The notes beneath the pieces were generated by a model that was not told where the DNA came from, searched no databases, and saw nothing but the letters and a program-made list of their open reading frames with translations. A DNA stretch of 64,000 nt, from contig CAVKGV010000001.1 in the NCBI GenBank assembly GCA_963656065.1, positions 337,207-401,206 on the forward strand, in the 5' to 3' direction. Shown here piece after piece: positions 7,701 through 16,399 of this stretch. The position numbers were made by a program, and so were the translations under genes. The DNA comes from Hallerella sp963656065 (GTDB taxonomy: Bacteria; Fibrobacterota; Fibrobacteria; Fibrobacterales; Fibrobacteraceae). The number at the start of each line of letters is the position of its first letter. Within the stretch, counting starts at the first letter, position 1.

Positions 7701-9050
7701 ATGGGGAAAACCCGGATTCTCATCCTTTCCGAAGAGAACGAAAGCGTTTCCTTTTTGGAAGACGTCCTTTCGAGCGTCGGCGGATACGAGACAAGACTCT
7801 GTGCGGACCCCATGCAGGCGGCGGATATTTTTCGTCGCTTTTCGCCGGCGATTACGGTCATCAACCTGAAACGGAATTTTCCCGAAGATCTGTTTCGCGC
7901 ATTTCACGAAATTTCCCCGGCAACGCGATTTTTAGGTTTCTGCCAGGCTCCCCCGAAGCTCTCCCCGTTCCAGGCGCATTTTTTCAGTGCGATCCTCTCG
8001 TCCGAGGAATTGCGCGTGCGCTTCATGACGGAGATTCTCTATCTCAAGGGCCAGTCGGAAATTCTCGCATCAATCAACGAAGCTCTGAAAAAAATCGTCG
8101 GTCACAGCGAACCCGTGAAAAGGCTCTACGATTCGATTCTCAAGGCTATCCGGAGCAAGGGGGCGACAGTCCTAATCCAAGGGGAATCCGGAGTCGGCAA
8201 GGAGCTGGTCGCCAAGGCAATCGCATCCGTTTCCCACAATCTCGTTTCCGTCAATTGCAGCGCAATCAGCGAGAGCCTTTTCGAAAGCGAGCTTTTCGGA
8301 CACGTCCGGGGAGCCTTTACCGGGGCACTCACCGAAAGAAAGGGACTTTTCGAAGCGGCAAACGGAGGAATTCTCTACCTCGACGAAGTCGGGGACATTC
8401 CCCTCCCGATGCAGGCAAAACTTCTGCGCGCCCTCCAGGAGGGCGAAATACGCCCGGTAGGTTCCAACGAAACTCGGAAGATCAAGGTCCAGATCATCGC
8501 CGCGACAAACCACAACCTTGAAGAGGAAGCCGAACGCGGCGCATTTCGGAAGGATCTCTTTTACCGGCTGAACGTCATCCCCATCGAAGTTCCCGCCCTG
8601 CGCGAGCGCAAGGAAGACATCCCGGAACTGGTCCGGCATTTTATCGGCGAATTTTCCCCGCGGGAAACCGTTCCACGCATTTCCGACGCAACCATGCAAG
8701 CCCTTGTCGAATACGACTGGCCGGGAAATATCCGCGAACTGGAAAACGCCATCCATCGGGCGATCGTTCTCATGGACGGAGACGAAATCGCCTACGAAGA
8801 TCTTTTCCCGAAAAAAAATTTCCGCTGCGAAACGGCACGCCTGCGATGCGATATGGAAAACATCTCTTTCGAAGAATTTCAAAAAATCCAGAAGGATGCG
8901 GAAAGCCAATTCATCATCGCGAAAATCCGGAAAAACGGCGGATCGGTCAAAAAAACCGCTGAGGAATTCGGTATGATGCGCCAGGCGCTCTACGCCCATG
9001 CAGCCCGCATCGGCCTAGACATCAAGAGCATCCGAAAGGAATCTTGCTAA
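7701..9050 (+). CDS. Sigma-54-dependent transcription activator with a degenerate receiver
   Basis: NtrC-type layout in 449 residues. An N-terminal receiver-like domain (1-120) is followed by an AAA+ domain with Walker A GESGVGK (161-167), the sigma-54 contact GAFTGA (204-209), Walker B ILYLDEVGD and R-finger region FYRLNVIPI. The C terminus has a Fis-like helix-turn-helix (GGSVKKTAEEFGMMRQALY). The receiver has lost its phosphorylation chemistry: N55 sits where the acceptor Asp is expected (ITVINLK) and the acidic pocket reads SEE. It probably does not respond to a kinase by aspartate phosphorylation. It lies 7 bp after proC; its target genes are unknown. Its stop overlaps that of the convergent next gene. 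Confidence 0.9.
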   Translation: MGKTRILILSEENESVSFLEDVLSSVGGYETRLCADPMQAADIFRRFSPAITVINLKRNFPEDLFRAFHEISPATRFLGFCQAPPKLSPFQAHFFSAILSSEELRVRFMTEILYLKGQSEILASINEALKKIVGHSEPVKRLYDSILKAIRSKGATVLIQGESGVGKELVAKAIASVSHNLVSVNCSAISESLFESELFGHVRGAFTGALTERKGLFEAANGGILYLDEVGDIPLPMQAKLLRALQEGEIRPVGSNETRKIKVQIIAATNHNLEEEAERGAFRKDLFYRLNVIPIEVPALRERKEDIPELVRHFIGEFSPRETVPRISDATMQALVEYDWPGNIRELENAIHRAIVLMDGDEIAYEDLFPKKNFRCETARLRCDMENISFEEFQKIQKDAESQFIIAKIRKNGGSVKKTAEEFGMMRQALYAHAARIGLDIKSIRKESC

Positions 9051-9973
9051 TACGCTTCGATTCGGTAACCTTTTTCTTCTAAAAGATTCAGAATGTTCGC
9101 CCCGGAACCGACCAGGTGCGCGCTCCCCACGACAAGGAAAACCTTTTGGCCCGCCGCCGAAAGCGAATCGGCGCTTTTCGCCATCCGGATATTCCGTTTC
9201 GTGCCGATTTCCTCTTCCAAGGCGTCGCCCGACGCATCCGAATCCACGTATTTTCGGATTCCCTGCGCATCGCCACATTTCCAGGCATTCATAACTCCCG
9301 CAAGCATCGAATCCGCCATCTGGATTTCCCTGAGCGTATTTCCCAGATATTCCACGCCAAGCGAATCCCAGGTATCCGCGAAAATCCCGATTTGGGAATC
9401 CGGAGTTTCCAAGGCAAAAATTTCCTTCCCCTGGTCTTCCGCCCGCAGGAGAATTTCCCGGTCAATGCCAAATTCGCCCGAAAGCCCCATCCGTTCAAAA
9501 GCCATCGCCGAAAGCGAAAACGCGACAAGCCACGGACGAAACGATTCCAGAAGATTTGCCGGAAATTCCCACGAACGCGCAAGGGAATCGATCTGGCGAT
9601 TCAGGGAGTCCGGCAGGACGTCCCGCAGGCGGACATTTTCGGGAAGCGTTCCCTTTTCACGCACAAGCCGTTCCGTCAAGGCAAGCGTCGAATCCGCATG
9701 GATGTCGAGTTCCGCCGCGACAAGGCTCGAGGCATCAAGCGCCGAATCCACAACCGGAGCGAACGGGTAAAAGGAGGAATCCGCCACGTGGATGCTTCCG
9801 AAAAGCCAGATATCGGGCTGTTTTTCCTTCGACGCTTTCCAGAGCAAATGTCTTTCGCCACACGGACTTCCCTGTAAATACGAAGGAAAGGTCTCGTGTT
9901 TTCCTGAACCGGCGCAGGCGAAAAATTGCACACAAAGTAACAGACAAAGCATTAAAAAGCTAAGACTTTTCAT
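9047..9973 (-). CDS. TraB/GumN-family lipoprotein
   Basis: 308 residues from the ATG at 9973. The signal peptide MKSLSFLMLCLLLCVQFFAC ends in a lipobox-like FFAC, so it is probably a lipoprotein facing the periplasm. The mature part fits the TraB/GumN (ChaN-like/Tiki-type) fold: WLFGSIHVADSSFYPF near the start, VVAAELDI-type acidic strand after it, and LVVGSAHLVG near the C terminus, the paired His/Glu motifs thought to bind metal. Members are often annotated as TraB or conjugative inhibitors, but the Tiki relatives are metalloproteases; activity here is not proven. It overlaps the ATPase gene upstream by 14 bp. Confidence 0.8.
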   Translation of the reverse strand: MKSLSFLMLCLLLCVQFFACAGSGKHETFPSYLQGSPCGERHLLWKASKEKQPDIWLFGSIHVADSSFYPFAPVVDSALDASSLVAAELDIHADSTLALTERLVREKGTLPENVRLRDVLPDSLNRQIDSLARSWEFPANLLESFRPWLVAFSLSAMAFERMGLSGEFGIDREILLRAEDQGKEIFALETPDSQIGIFADTWDSLGVEYLGNTLREIQMADSMLAGVMNAWKCGDAQGIRKYVDSDASGDALEEEIGTKRNIRMAKSADSLSAAGQKVFLVVGSAHLVGSGANILNLLEEKGYRIEAY

Positions 9974-10712
9974 CGGATTTTCCCGCCAGAAATTCGCTTC
10001 CGGCCCACGCCAAGAAGCCGGAGTGCGCCAAGACATCCGGAACGTCGTCCCGGAGACAACCCTTTCCGTCAAAGGCGATTATCTTGTCCGAGAATTTCAG
10101 CGCATAGTCCAAGTGGTGCGTCGAAAGCAGCACGGCGACGCTCTTTTCCACAGCCATTTTTTTTAAAAGCCGAAAAAGTCCCAAAATATTCGGCACATCC
10201 AGGAACGCAGTGGGTTCATCGAGAAGCAGGACTTTCGGCTCGGACGCAAAAGCCCGCGCAAGAAACACCCTCGAACGTTCCCCGTCCGAAAGCTCCGAAA
10301 CCCGGCGACATGCAAAGGATTCCAGCCCGACGCTCGAGAGCGCAAAGTCTATCGCCGTTTCATCCCCTTCCGAACGCCCGTCAAACCAACCCGAATAGGG
10401 AATCCGCCCCAGAGAAACAAATTCCCGGACATTCATGCCGAAAGGAATCCGAGCTTGGGTAAAGACCGATGCGATGGCCTTGGCGCGTTCCCGCGGGGAA
10501 ATTTTTTCAAGAGGCTTTCCGCAGAGAGAGATGTTCCCCGACAGCGGACGGAGAAGCCCGGCAAAGCACCGGAGGACCGTACTTTTGCCCGTTCCGTTAG
10601 GCCCGACCAGCGAAACGACCTGTCCACATTCCAAAGCGATTTCCGTCGCGGAAAAAAGGGGTTTCCCGTATCCCGCCGAAAAATTTTCCGCCGTTAAAAC
10701 CGAATCAGCCAT
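9960..10712 (-). CDS. ABC transporter ATP-binding protein, FecE/BtuD type
   Basis: Energises uptake through the FecCD-type permease encoded just upstream. It has 250 residues; Walker A GPNGTGKST, Q-loop region ASVFTQARIPFG, signature LSDGERSR (Asp in place of the first Gly of LSGGE), Walker B VLLLDEPTAFLD and switch H in STHHLDYA. The ATG at 10712 overlaps the permease stop by 8 bp, which supports this start over a longer frame. The substrate would be a siderophore, haem or cobalamin by family. Confidence 0.92.
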   Translation of the reverse strand: MADSVLTAENFSAGYGKPLFSATEIALECGQVVSLVGPNGTGKSTVLRCFAGLLRPLSGNISLCGKPLEKISPRERAKAIASVFTQARIPFGMNVREFVSLGRIPYSGWFDGRSEGDETAIDFALSSVGLESFACRRVSELSDGERSRVFLARAFASEPKVLLLDEPTAFLDVPNILGLFRLLKKMAVEKSVAVLLSTHHLDYALKFSDKIIAFDGKGCLRDDVPDVLAHSGFLAWAGSEFLAGKSDEKS

Positions 10713-11679
10713 TTCTCTCTCCCCGTCCCGAGCGCAAGAAAATCCACAGGACGATCGGTGCGCCGACAAGGCTTGTCACGCTCGACAGAGGGATTCCCGA
10801 AACAAGCCCGGACAGGAGCGCGAGGTTCGCCCCCACAAGAGCCGAAGCGGGAAACAGGATGCGATGATTCGTCGTCCGGAAAATTCCAAAGGCGATGTGC
10901 GGAGAAGCCAGTCCCAAAAAACCGATCGGTCCGCAATAGACGGTCGAACCGGCGGCGAGGAGGCTCGCTCCGAAGAGCGCGACCATCCGGGAAATCTTCA
11001 CCCGGATGCCGAGCGTTTCCGCAAAGGAATCCCCGACCTGGGCCGCATTCAGATACCTGAGGCACAGAAGGCAGGGCAAGACTCCTAACAGAGTCACAAG
11101 GGCAAAGCTCCCTACGCTTGGAAGGGGAACCCTCGAAAACGAACCAAGGCCCCACGTGACAAAACCGCGCAGCGATTCCGCAGAACTCGCCGACATTAAA
11201 AAGGCGACCACCGCATCGACGAAATAGCCGACCATCAGCCCGACAATCAGAAGCGACGCGGAATGCGTAACGAAACGCGAAGCGAACAGGACGGCCAACA
11301 CGACAAGAAAAGCCCCGACCGCCGCCGCGGGAACAAGGCCCAGAAGACCGTTTCCGAATCCGGCCAAAAGAACCAGCGCCACCCCCAGGTTCGCCCCGGA
11401 ACTCACGCCGAGGACAAAAGGTCCCGCCAAGGGATTCTTGAAAACGCTTTGCAGCACTAGCCCCGAAACGGCGAGCGAAATCCCGGATAGGAACGCGGAA
11501 ATCGCCTTCGGGACACGGATTTGCCAGACGACATTCTCGACAAAAGGCTTCCCGCTAAGGAACAGGGCGTCCCATACATCCGAAAAATCGATCGAAGCGG
11601 AACCGCAAAAGACGGTTACAGCCAAAAGCACGCAGACCGGCACCGCCAGAAGAAGCATTCCGAAAGCAGTCCGGCGCAT
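10705..11679 (-). CDS. FecCD-family ABC permease (iron-siderophore/haem/cobalamin uptake)
   Basis: Inner-membrane permease of 324 residues with about nine to ten hydrophobic segments and the FecCD hallmarks: WQIRVPKAISAFLSG, SGLVLQSVFKNPLAGPFVLG with a conserved Gly/Ala-rich helix, and IGFLGLASPHI before the coupling region. It forms a pair with the ATPase downstream. No periplasmic binding protein or TonB receptor is encoded next to it, so substrate-binding partners must be elsewhere. It starts 5 bp after the stop of the preceding exported protein, which suggests one transcript. Confidence 0.93.
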   Translation of the reverse strand: MRRTAFGMLLLAVPVCVLLAVTVFCGSASIDFSDVWDALFLSGKPFVENVVWQIRVPKAISAFLSGISLAVSGLVLQSVFKNPLAGPFVLGVSSGANLGVALVLLAGFGNGLLGLVPAAAVGAFLVVLAVLFASRFVTHSASLLIVGLMVGYFVDAVVAFLMSASSAESLRGFVTWGLGSFSRVPLPSVGSFALVTLLGVLPCLLCLRYLNAAQVGDSFAETLGIRVKISRMVALFGASLLAAGSTVYCGPIGFLGLASPHIAFGIFRTTNHRILFPASALVGANLALLSGLVSGIPLSSVTSLVGAPIVLWIFLRSGRGERNG

Positions 11680-11684
11680 CCAAG

Positions 11685-12458
11685 CTATTTATCGTTTACA
11701 TTCAGGACGGACTTCGGAGACTGCCCGTTCCCGTTCGTCCGCCGGTAGATTTCCGGAGCGACCTTGTCAAAGCCCTGCAGGGCGTTCAGCCAGTTGTCGT
11801 TCAAGTCGCGGAATTCGATTTTTTCCAGATGATACTTGAAAACATCGCCGTCGATTTCAAACTGGATAAAGTCCCAACGCACGACCCCGCGGTCCTTGAA
11901 AACTTCCCGGGCGACAATCGTCGAATCGTTCTCGAAACGGTAGCGGGCGCGATAGGTGTATTCGCCCGTCATCTGGTAGCGGCCCGAATCCGAATAGGTG
12001 CGGGTCGTTCCGACGAGCGTATCGTTCATCAGGAACTTGAGTTCCGCGTCGCGGAAAGCGTGACCGTGCGAAAGAATCGGCGTTCTCCAATCGCCTGCGA
12101 CGCGTTCCTTCATCGCCTTCTGGAAAACCGTATCGACTTTCCACGAGTCGAAGTTGCTCTTGTCGTATTTCGCCCGGGGAACGTAACTTCCCGCCTTGAT
12201 GGCTTCCCGGACGCTGTCCGCCTTTACCTTCGCGACGCTGTCGGAATTGGACTCCCTGGCGTTAGCCTTGAGAGCCGCCGAAATGGAGTCCATCTTGGCT
12301 TGGATGGCCTTGCCGAAATCTCCCGGTCCGCGCGTGGATATCAGCGCGGATGACGACGATGCCTCGACGGAAGAAGAGACGACCGGCGAAGGGACCTGTG
12401 CAAAGGCGAGGGCGGATAGCCCCAAAAAGGCGAGAAGATGAGTGCAAATTCGATTCAA
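11685..12458 (-). CDS. Exported protein of unknown function
   Basis: 257 residues if started at the TTG at 12458, which follows GAGAGG at 7 nt and begins a good signal peptide (LNRICTHLLAFLGLSALAFA-Q). A longer start would run into the divergent nspC gene. After the signal comes a Ser-rich low-complexity linker, an Ala/Lys/Asp-rich helical stretch, and a beta-rich C-terminal part. No domain is recognised. It heads the cluster with the FecCD permease and ATPase; it lacks the look of a periplasmic binding protein, so a transport role is only suggested by position. Confidence 0.7.
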   Translation of the reverse strand: MNRICTHLLAFLGLSALAFAQVPSPVVSSSVEASSSSALISTRGPGDFGKAIQAKMDSISAALKANARESNSDSVAKVKADSVREAIKAGSYVPRAKYDKSNFDSWKVDTVFQKAMKERVAGDWRTPILSHGHAFRDAELKFLMNDTLVGTTRTYSDSGRYQMTGEYTYRARYRFENDSTIVAREVFKDRGVVRWDFIQFEIDGDVFKYHLEKIEFRDLNDNWLNALQGFDKVAPEIYRRTNGNGQSPKSVLNVNDK

Positions 12459-12494
12459 AGGAAAACCTCTCTTGGTAGAAAATCTAGTAAAAAG

Positions 12495-12500
12495 TAAATT
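12495..12500 (+). promoter_or_regulatory. TAAATT hexamer before nspC
   Basis: Six nucleotides before the ATG at 12507, with no Shine-Dalgarno. A TAGATT hexamer for the divergent gene lies at 12481-12486 on the other strand. Confidence 0.45.
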
Positions 12501-12506
12501 TGGGCT

Positions 12507-13631
12507 ATGATAGACTATTCCCAAGTTCCCAGTCCCTGCTATGTTCTCGAAGAAAGCCGGCTTGTCCGCAACCTGGAACTTCTCAAAAAAATCGAAGATT
12601 CCGCAAATGTCAAGATCATCTGCGCGCTCAAAGGCTACAGCATGTGGAGCACATTTCCGCTTATCGGAAAGTACCTCGCGGGCGCGACCGCTTCGAGCCT
12701 AAACGAGGCGAGGCTCGCCCGGGAAGAAATGGGAAAGGAAGTGCATGTTTTCGCTCCGGTCTATCGGGATTCCGAAATCGACGAAATTCTGTCCTACGCC
12801 AACCATATCACGTTCAACAGCTTTTCCCAGTGGACGCGATTCAAGGAAAGGACACAAGCCAGGCACGTAAGTCCCGGAATCCGCGTCAATCCGGAATTTT
12901 CCACCGTCGAAACGGACCTTTACAACCCTTGCGGCAGGTTTTCCCGCTTAGGCGTCACCCGGAAGGAATTCCGACCGGAACTTCTCGAAGGTATCGAAGG
13001 CCTGCACTTCCACGCTCTCTGCGAGCAGAACGCGGACGCACTCGAAGCGGTTCTCCAAAATTTCGAGGAACGCTTCGGGGAGTGGATTTCCCGGATGAAG
13101 TGGGTGAACTTCGGCGGCGGGCATCACATCACCCGAAAGGATTACGACGTCGAGAGGCTCATCCGCATTCTCAATGACTTCCACAGGCGCTACCCGAACG
13201 TCCAGGTAATCCTCGAACCGGGAGAAGCCGTGGGATGGCAGACAGGCGAACTGGTCGCGACGGTCGAGGATATCATCCACAACGAAAAGGATATCGCCAT
13301 TCTGGACATTTCGGTAAGCGCCCACATGCCCGATTGCCTGGAAATGCCCTACCGTCCGACAGTTCTCGATGCGGGAGACCCCGGTGAAAAAAAGTTCGAC
13401 TACCGCCTCGGCGGGGACACGTGCCTTGCCGGAGACATCGTCGGGGACTACTCGTTCGACAGGCCGCTCCATGTGGGAGACCGCATCGTATTTTTTGACA
13501 TGATTCATTACACGATGGTCAAGACGACATTCTTCAACGGCGTTTCGCACCCGAGCATCGGCATCTGGAAAGACGGAAAGTTCAATCTGGTACGCCGATT
13601 CACCTACGAACAATTCAGGGACAGGCTATGA
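12507..13631 (+). CDS. nspC: Carboxynorspermidine/carboxyspermidine decarboxylase
   Basis: PLP enzyme of the alanine-racemase-fold III group that makes (nor)spermidine from the carboxy precursor. It has 374 residues: the PLP lysine lies in the first barrel strand (ICALKGYSMW), followed by HFHALCEQ, the glycine-rich phosphate-binding segment WVNFGGGHHIT, and EPGEAVGWQTG. The C-terminal part has the substrate Cys/Asp region GDTCLAGD. The partner carboxyspermidine dehydrogenase is not in the window. Overlaps tsaE by ATGA, so the two are translated together. Confidence 0.93.
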   Translation: MIDYSQVPSPCYVLEESRLVRNLELLKKIEDSANVKIICALKGYSMWSTFPLIGKYLAGATASSLNEARLAREEMGKEVHVFAPVYRDSEIDEILSYANHITFNSFSQWTRFKERTQARHVSPGIRVNPEFSTVETDLYNPCGRFSRLGVTRKEFRPELLEGIEGLHFHALCEQNADALEAVLQNFEERFGEWISRMKWVNFGGGHHITRKDYDVERLIRILNDFHRRYPNVQVILEPGEAVGWQTGELVATVEDIIHNEKDIAILDISVSAHMPDCLEMPYRPTVLDAGDPGEKKFDYRLGGDTCLAGDIVGDYSFDRPLHVGDRIVFFDMIHYTMVKTTFFNGVSHPSIGIWKDGKFNLVRRFTYEQFRDRL

Positions 13632-14068
13632 CATTTGCGCAATCTACCGTCTTCACGACCCATTCGGAAAAAGAAACGCTCGAATGGGCGAAGGATTTCG
13701 CAAGGACGTTAGAAAAAGGTTCCGTCGTCGCCCTCTACGGAACGCTCGGTGCCGGGAAAACAGTCGTCAGCCGCGGAATCTGCGCGGGACTCGGTTTTGC
13801 CGGGCAGGTAAATTCCCCGACTTACACGATTGTCCACGAATACCCCAATCCGGAGATGCCCATTTTCCATTTGGATCTTTACCGCCTGCCGCCCCATGCG
13901 GACCTCGCGGAAATCGGAGTCGATTATTACATGTCGCAAAAAGGCGTCACGCTCATCGAATGGCCCGAACGCCTTGACGATCCTTCGAGCATCACACATC
14001 GGCTGACAATTTCTGTCAAAGACGGCGATACCCGAACCATCACGGTCGAAACTACTTCGCCGCGGTAG
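13628..14068 (+). CDS. tsaE: tRNA threonylcarbamoyladenosine biosynthesis ATPase TsaE
   Basis: Small ATPase that works with TsaB and TsaD to install t6A37 on ANN-decoding tRNAs. It has 146 residues; P-loop GTLGAGKT (38-45), VNSPTYTIVHEY, HLDLYRL and IEWPERL, all typical of the family. It starts inside the nspC stop (ATGA) and its end overlaps the convergent membrane-protein gene by 17 bp. TsaB and TsaD are not seen here. Confidence 0.96.
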   Translation: MTFAQSTVFTTHSEKETLEWAKDFARTLEKGSVVALYGTLGAGKTVVSRGICAGLGFAGQVNSPTYTIVHEYPNPEMPIFHLDLYRLPPHADLAEIGVDYYMSQKGVTLIEWPERLDDPSSITHRLTISVKDGDTRTITVETTSPR

Positions 14069-14606
14069 AATCCGCTTTCGCCGGCACGTCTTTCGAAAGC
14101 CTGTCCGCAAAAGCCGATTCGAACGTTCCCCACTCCGCCGCCTCTTCCTCCGAAAGGAGTACGGGCTTTTTAAATTCCCGCATCGCCGAAAGCGCACGCG
14201 CCGTATCCGCAATTTGCAAGGCCTCGCGGACATCTTCGAGGATATACTCCTGGGAATTCTGCAGATCCTGGATTGCGCCCAGGCGAATGACGCGCAGACT
14301 GTCCAAGTCGTTCGGGACATAGCTCAAATCCCAGGTGCTGTCGTAGCAGGCCTTCGCCGCAAGCAGGTCGCCGCCGTCATAGAGGAGCGCGCAGCGGGCA
14401 AAGGACTCGGAACTTTCCCGCTTCGTGTATTGGTAATACTTGTAGCCGCCAATGATCGCGCCGATGATGAGCAAGATGACAAGGGCATCCTGCCACCCGA
14501 TAAATCCCGAGATTTCCACTTTCTTCTTGCTGTTCTCGGATCCTTCTTCCCCGTCTTCATCGTCTAGCGGATTTTTCTTGCCCATGATATTGATAAAGCT
14601 CAGCAT
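14052..14606 (-). CDS. Single-span membrane protein of unknown function
   Basis: 184 residues from the ATG at 14606, which has GGAG five nt upstream. An acidic cytoplasmic N terminus (DDEDGEEGSENSKKK) precedes one hydrophobic helix (ALVILLIIGAIIGGYKYYQY, about residues 43-62); the rest is a helical, charged domain probably outside the membrane, with an SYVPNDLDSLRV region that could be a degenerate TPR-like helix pair. No family is recognised. It follows sufE by 8 bp on the same strand, so the pair is likely cotranscribed. Confidence 0.75.
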   Translation of the reverse strand: MLSFINIMGKKNPLDDEDGEEGSENSKKKVEISGFIGWQDALVILLIIGAIIGGYKYYQYTKRESSESFARCALLYDGGDLLAAKACYDSTWDLSYVPNDLDSLRVIRLGAIQDLQNSQEYILEDVREALQIADTARALSAMREFKKPVLLSEEEAAEWGTFESAFADRLSKDVPAKADSTAAK

Positions 14607-14614
14607 GTTCACTC

Positions 14615-15067
14615 CTATTTTTTGAAACGTCCGGAAAGAGCCTTGAAAGCCTCTGCATACAGATAGATTTGCTTGAGAAGGCTGGCGAAACCGTTCGCCC
14701 GCGTCGGGGAAAGCCCGGTCTGCAGGCCGATTTTTTGGAAAAAGGCCGGATCCGCTGCGAGGATTTCGTCCGGAGTCCGGTTGTCGTAAACTTTCAACGC
14801 CAAGGCACCAAGGCCGCGGCTAATCAGCGGATTCGCGGCACCGACTTCCGTATCCATGTGCAGGTGCAGAACGCCGTCCGCAAATTCCGGGACAAGGAAC
14901 ATCTTCGAAGCGCAACCGGAAACGAGAAATTTTTCGTTCCGCAGCGCGGGATCCATTCCCGGATGTTCCCTGGCGAGTTTCAGCAGATATTCCCACTTGT
15001 CGTCCGGTGACGTAAAGCCGGCAAAAACCGAACGGATTTCATCTTCAACTTCCTGAATGCTTTTCAT
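14615..15067 (-). CDS. sufE: SufE-family sulfur-acceptor protein
   Basis: Accepts persulfide sulfur from a cysteine desulfurase for Fe-S cluster assembly. It has 150 residues, with the acceptor cysteine in the conserved VSGCASK loop and the following beta strand, then the Arg-Gly-rich helix LISRGLGALALKVY and the LSPTRANGF block near the C terminus. AAGG lies 8 nt before the ATG. No sufS or sufBCD genes are adjacent. Confidence 0.92.
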   Translation of the reverse strand: MKSIQEVEDEIRSVFAGFTSPDDKWEYLLKLAREHPGMDPALRNEKFLVSGCASKMFLVPEFADGVLHLHMDTEVGAANPLISRGLGALALKVYDNRTPDEILAADPAFFQKIGLQTGLSPTRANGFASLLKQIYLYAEAFKALSGRFKK

Positions 15068-15080
15068 CGAAAGAACCTTA

Positions 15081-16283
15081 CTAAATAAAAAACGAACGCA
15101 TTTTCCAGAGAATGCGCGGAGACGCGGAAAGCACCGTCCAGAAGATGCGGAAAAGCGACCTTTTTTCCTCGGGAACGGAGGCTAGACGGTGGGCGGCACG
15201 GTCAAACTCCGCATCGGCGATCTGCGAAAAACCCTTCTTTGCGCGGTGAAAGTTCCGGTGGGCCTTTCCCTGGATTTTTTGCCAGCGGACAAGAGCCTCC
15301 CTTTCGATAGCGCAGCGTTCCGCATCCGACGAAGAGGAAAGCCATTCCAGTGCGCATTCGGCGGCGATCTTTCCGCTTTTCAGCGCTTCCACGATTCCGG
15401 ACCGACTGATCGGGTTTACCGTACTCGCCGAATCCCCCGCCTTGAAAACGCCCAATGCGGCGATGTTCCTGTCCGACTGTCCACACGGAATCGCTCCGCC
15501 GTGGAAGGAAAAGATTTTCGCTTCGGGGAATTCATTTGCGATGAATTTCTTGAGCGTTGCAAGCGGCGGATGCGACTTCAAAAATTCCCTGCCATCGACA
15601 AGCCCGATATTCACGGTCTTTCCGTCCCGCGGAAAAATCCAGCCGTAACCGCCGGCAAAGTACTTTTGCCCAAAGAAAAGCTCGATACGGTTCTCGTCGT
15701 GGGGAACGTTTTCCGCGATGGCAAATACGGCGGATTCCAGATCAAAGTTTCCGGATTCCAGAGATTCAAGTCCGGGAACGCCCCGCGTGATTTTCTCTCC
15801 CGGTCCCGTCGCATCGATAATCGTCCGGGTTTTTAACACGGCGGACTCTCCCGCAGAGCGGACGAAGACGTTCCACGTTCCGTCCGAATTTCGTTCGATT
15901 TTTTCAACCATGTCTTCAAAATGGCATTCCGCGCCAAGCTCCGCGGCCTTTTCCGCCATTTCGCGATGAAACGCGGCACGTTTCAAAATCAGTCCGCAAT
16001 CCTTCTGGAAATATCCCACGCGCGTCATGTCCGGCGATGTAAAATAGACTCCGTCGAGATGCTTCCGCACCCAGGATTCGTTCGGCTTCCAGTAGCGGGA
16101 AAAGATTTTCCGAGAGACCGCTTCGGCGCATGCGACAGGTTCTTTCCACGGTGACTTCTTGTCGAGAAGAAGTGTGGAAACGCACCCGCCAGAAACCTTT
16201 TGAAGACAGTTCGCGGCATAGAGACCCGCGGGACCTGCACCGCACACGATTACATCGTAAAAATTCTTCAAATAATGCGCCAT
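15081..16283 (-). CDS. Geranylgeranyl-reductase-family FAD oxidoreductase
   Basis: 400 residues from the ATG at 16283. An FAD Rossmann motif (VIVCGAGPAGLYAA) opens the protein, followed by EPVACAEAVS (the family cysteine motif), DATGPGEK, the signature GGYGWIFPRDGKTVNIGLVDG, and a second FAD segment GDSASTVNPISRSGI. These place it with geranylgeranyl reductases, which hydrogenate isoprenoid chains of lipids or quinones; distant relatives act on other substrates. It follows a TATTTT hexamer with no ribosome-binding site. A UbiA prenyltransferase at 56934 could act in the same pathway, by inference only. Confidence 0.85.
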   Translation of the reverse strand: MAHYLKNFYDVIVCGAGPAGLYAANCLQKVSGGCVSTLLLDKKSPWKEPVACAEAVSRKIFSRYWKPNESWVRKHLDGVYFTSPDMTRVGYFQKDCGLILKRAAFHREMAEKAAELGAECHFEDMVEKIERNSDGTWNVFVRSAGESAVLKTRTIIDATGPGEKITRGVPGLESLESGNFDLESAVFAIAENVPHDENRIELFFGQKYFAGGYGWIFPRDGKTVNIGLVDGREFLKSHPPLATLKKFIANEFPEAKIFSFHGGAIPCGQSDRNIAALGVFKAGDSASTVNPISRSGIVEALKSGKIAAECALEWLSSSSDAERCAIEREALVRWQKIQGKAHRNFHRAKKGFSQIADAEFDRAAHRLASVPEEKRSLFRIFWTVLSASPRILWKMRSFFI

Positions 16284-16290
16284 GGCGTGT

Positions 16291-16296
16291 AAAATA
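16291..16296 (-). promoter_or_regulatory. TATTTT hexamer before the flavoprotein gene
   Basis: Seven nucleotides before the ATG at 16283; there is no Shine-Dalgarno. Confidence 0.4.
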
Positions 16297-16399
16297 GCTT
16301 TTTTGTGGACAGGTCCCATCTTTTTTTTATCCGAAGTCCGTTTTTTAATTTATTTTAGAGTGGTCAAAATTTTATTTGGACTCTTAAAAAGGATATGAA

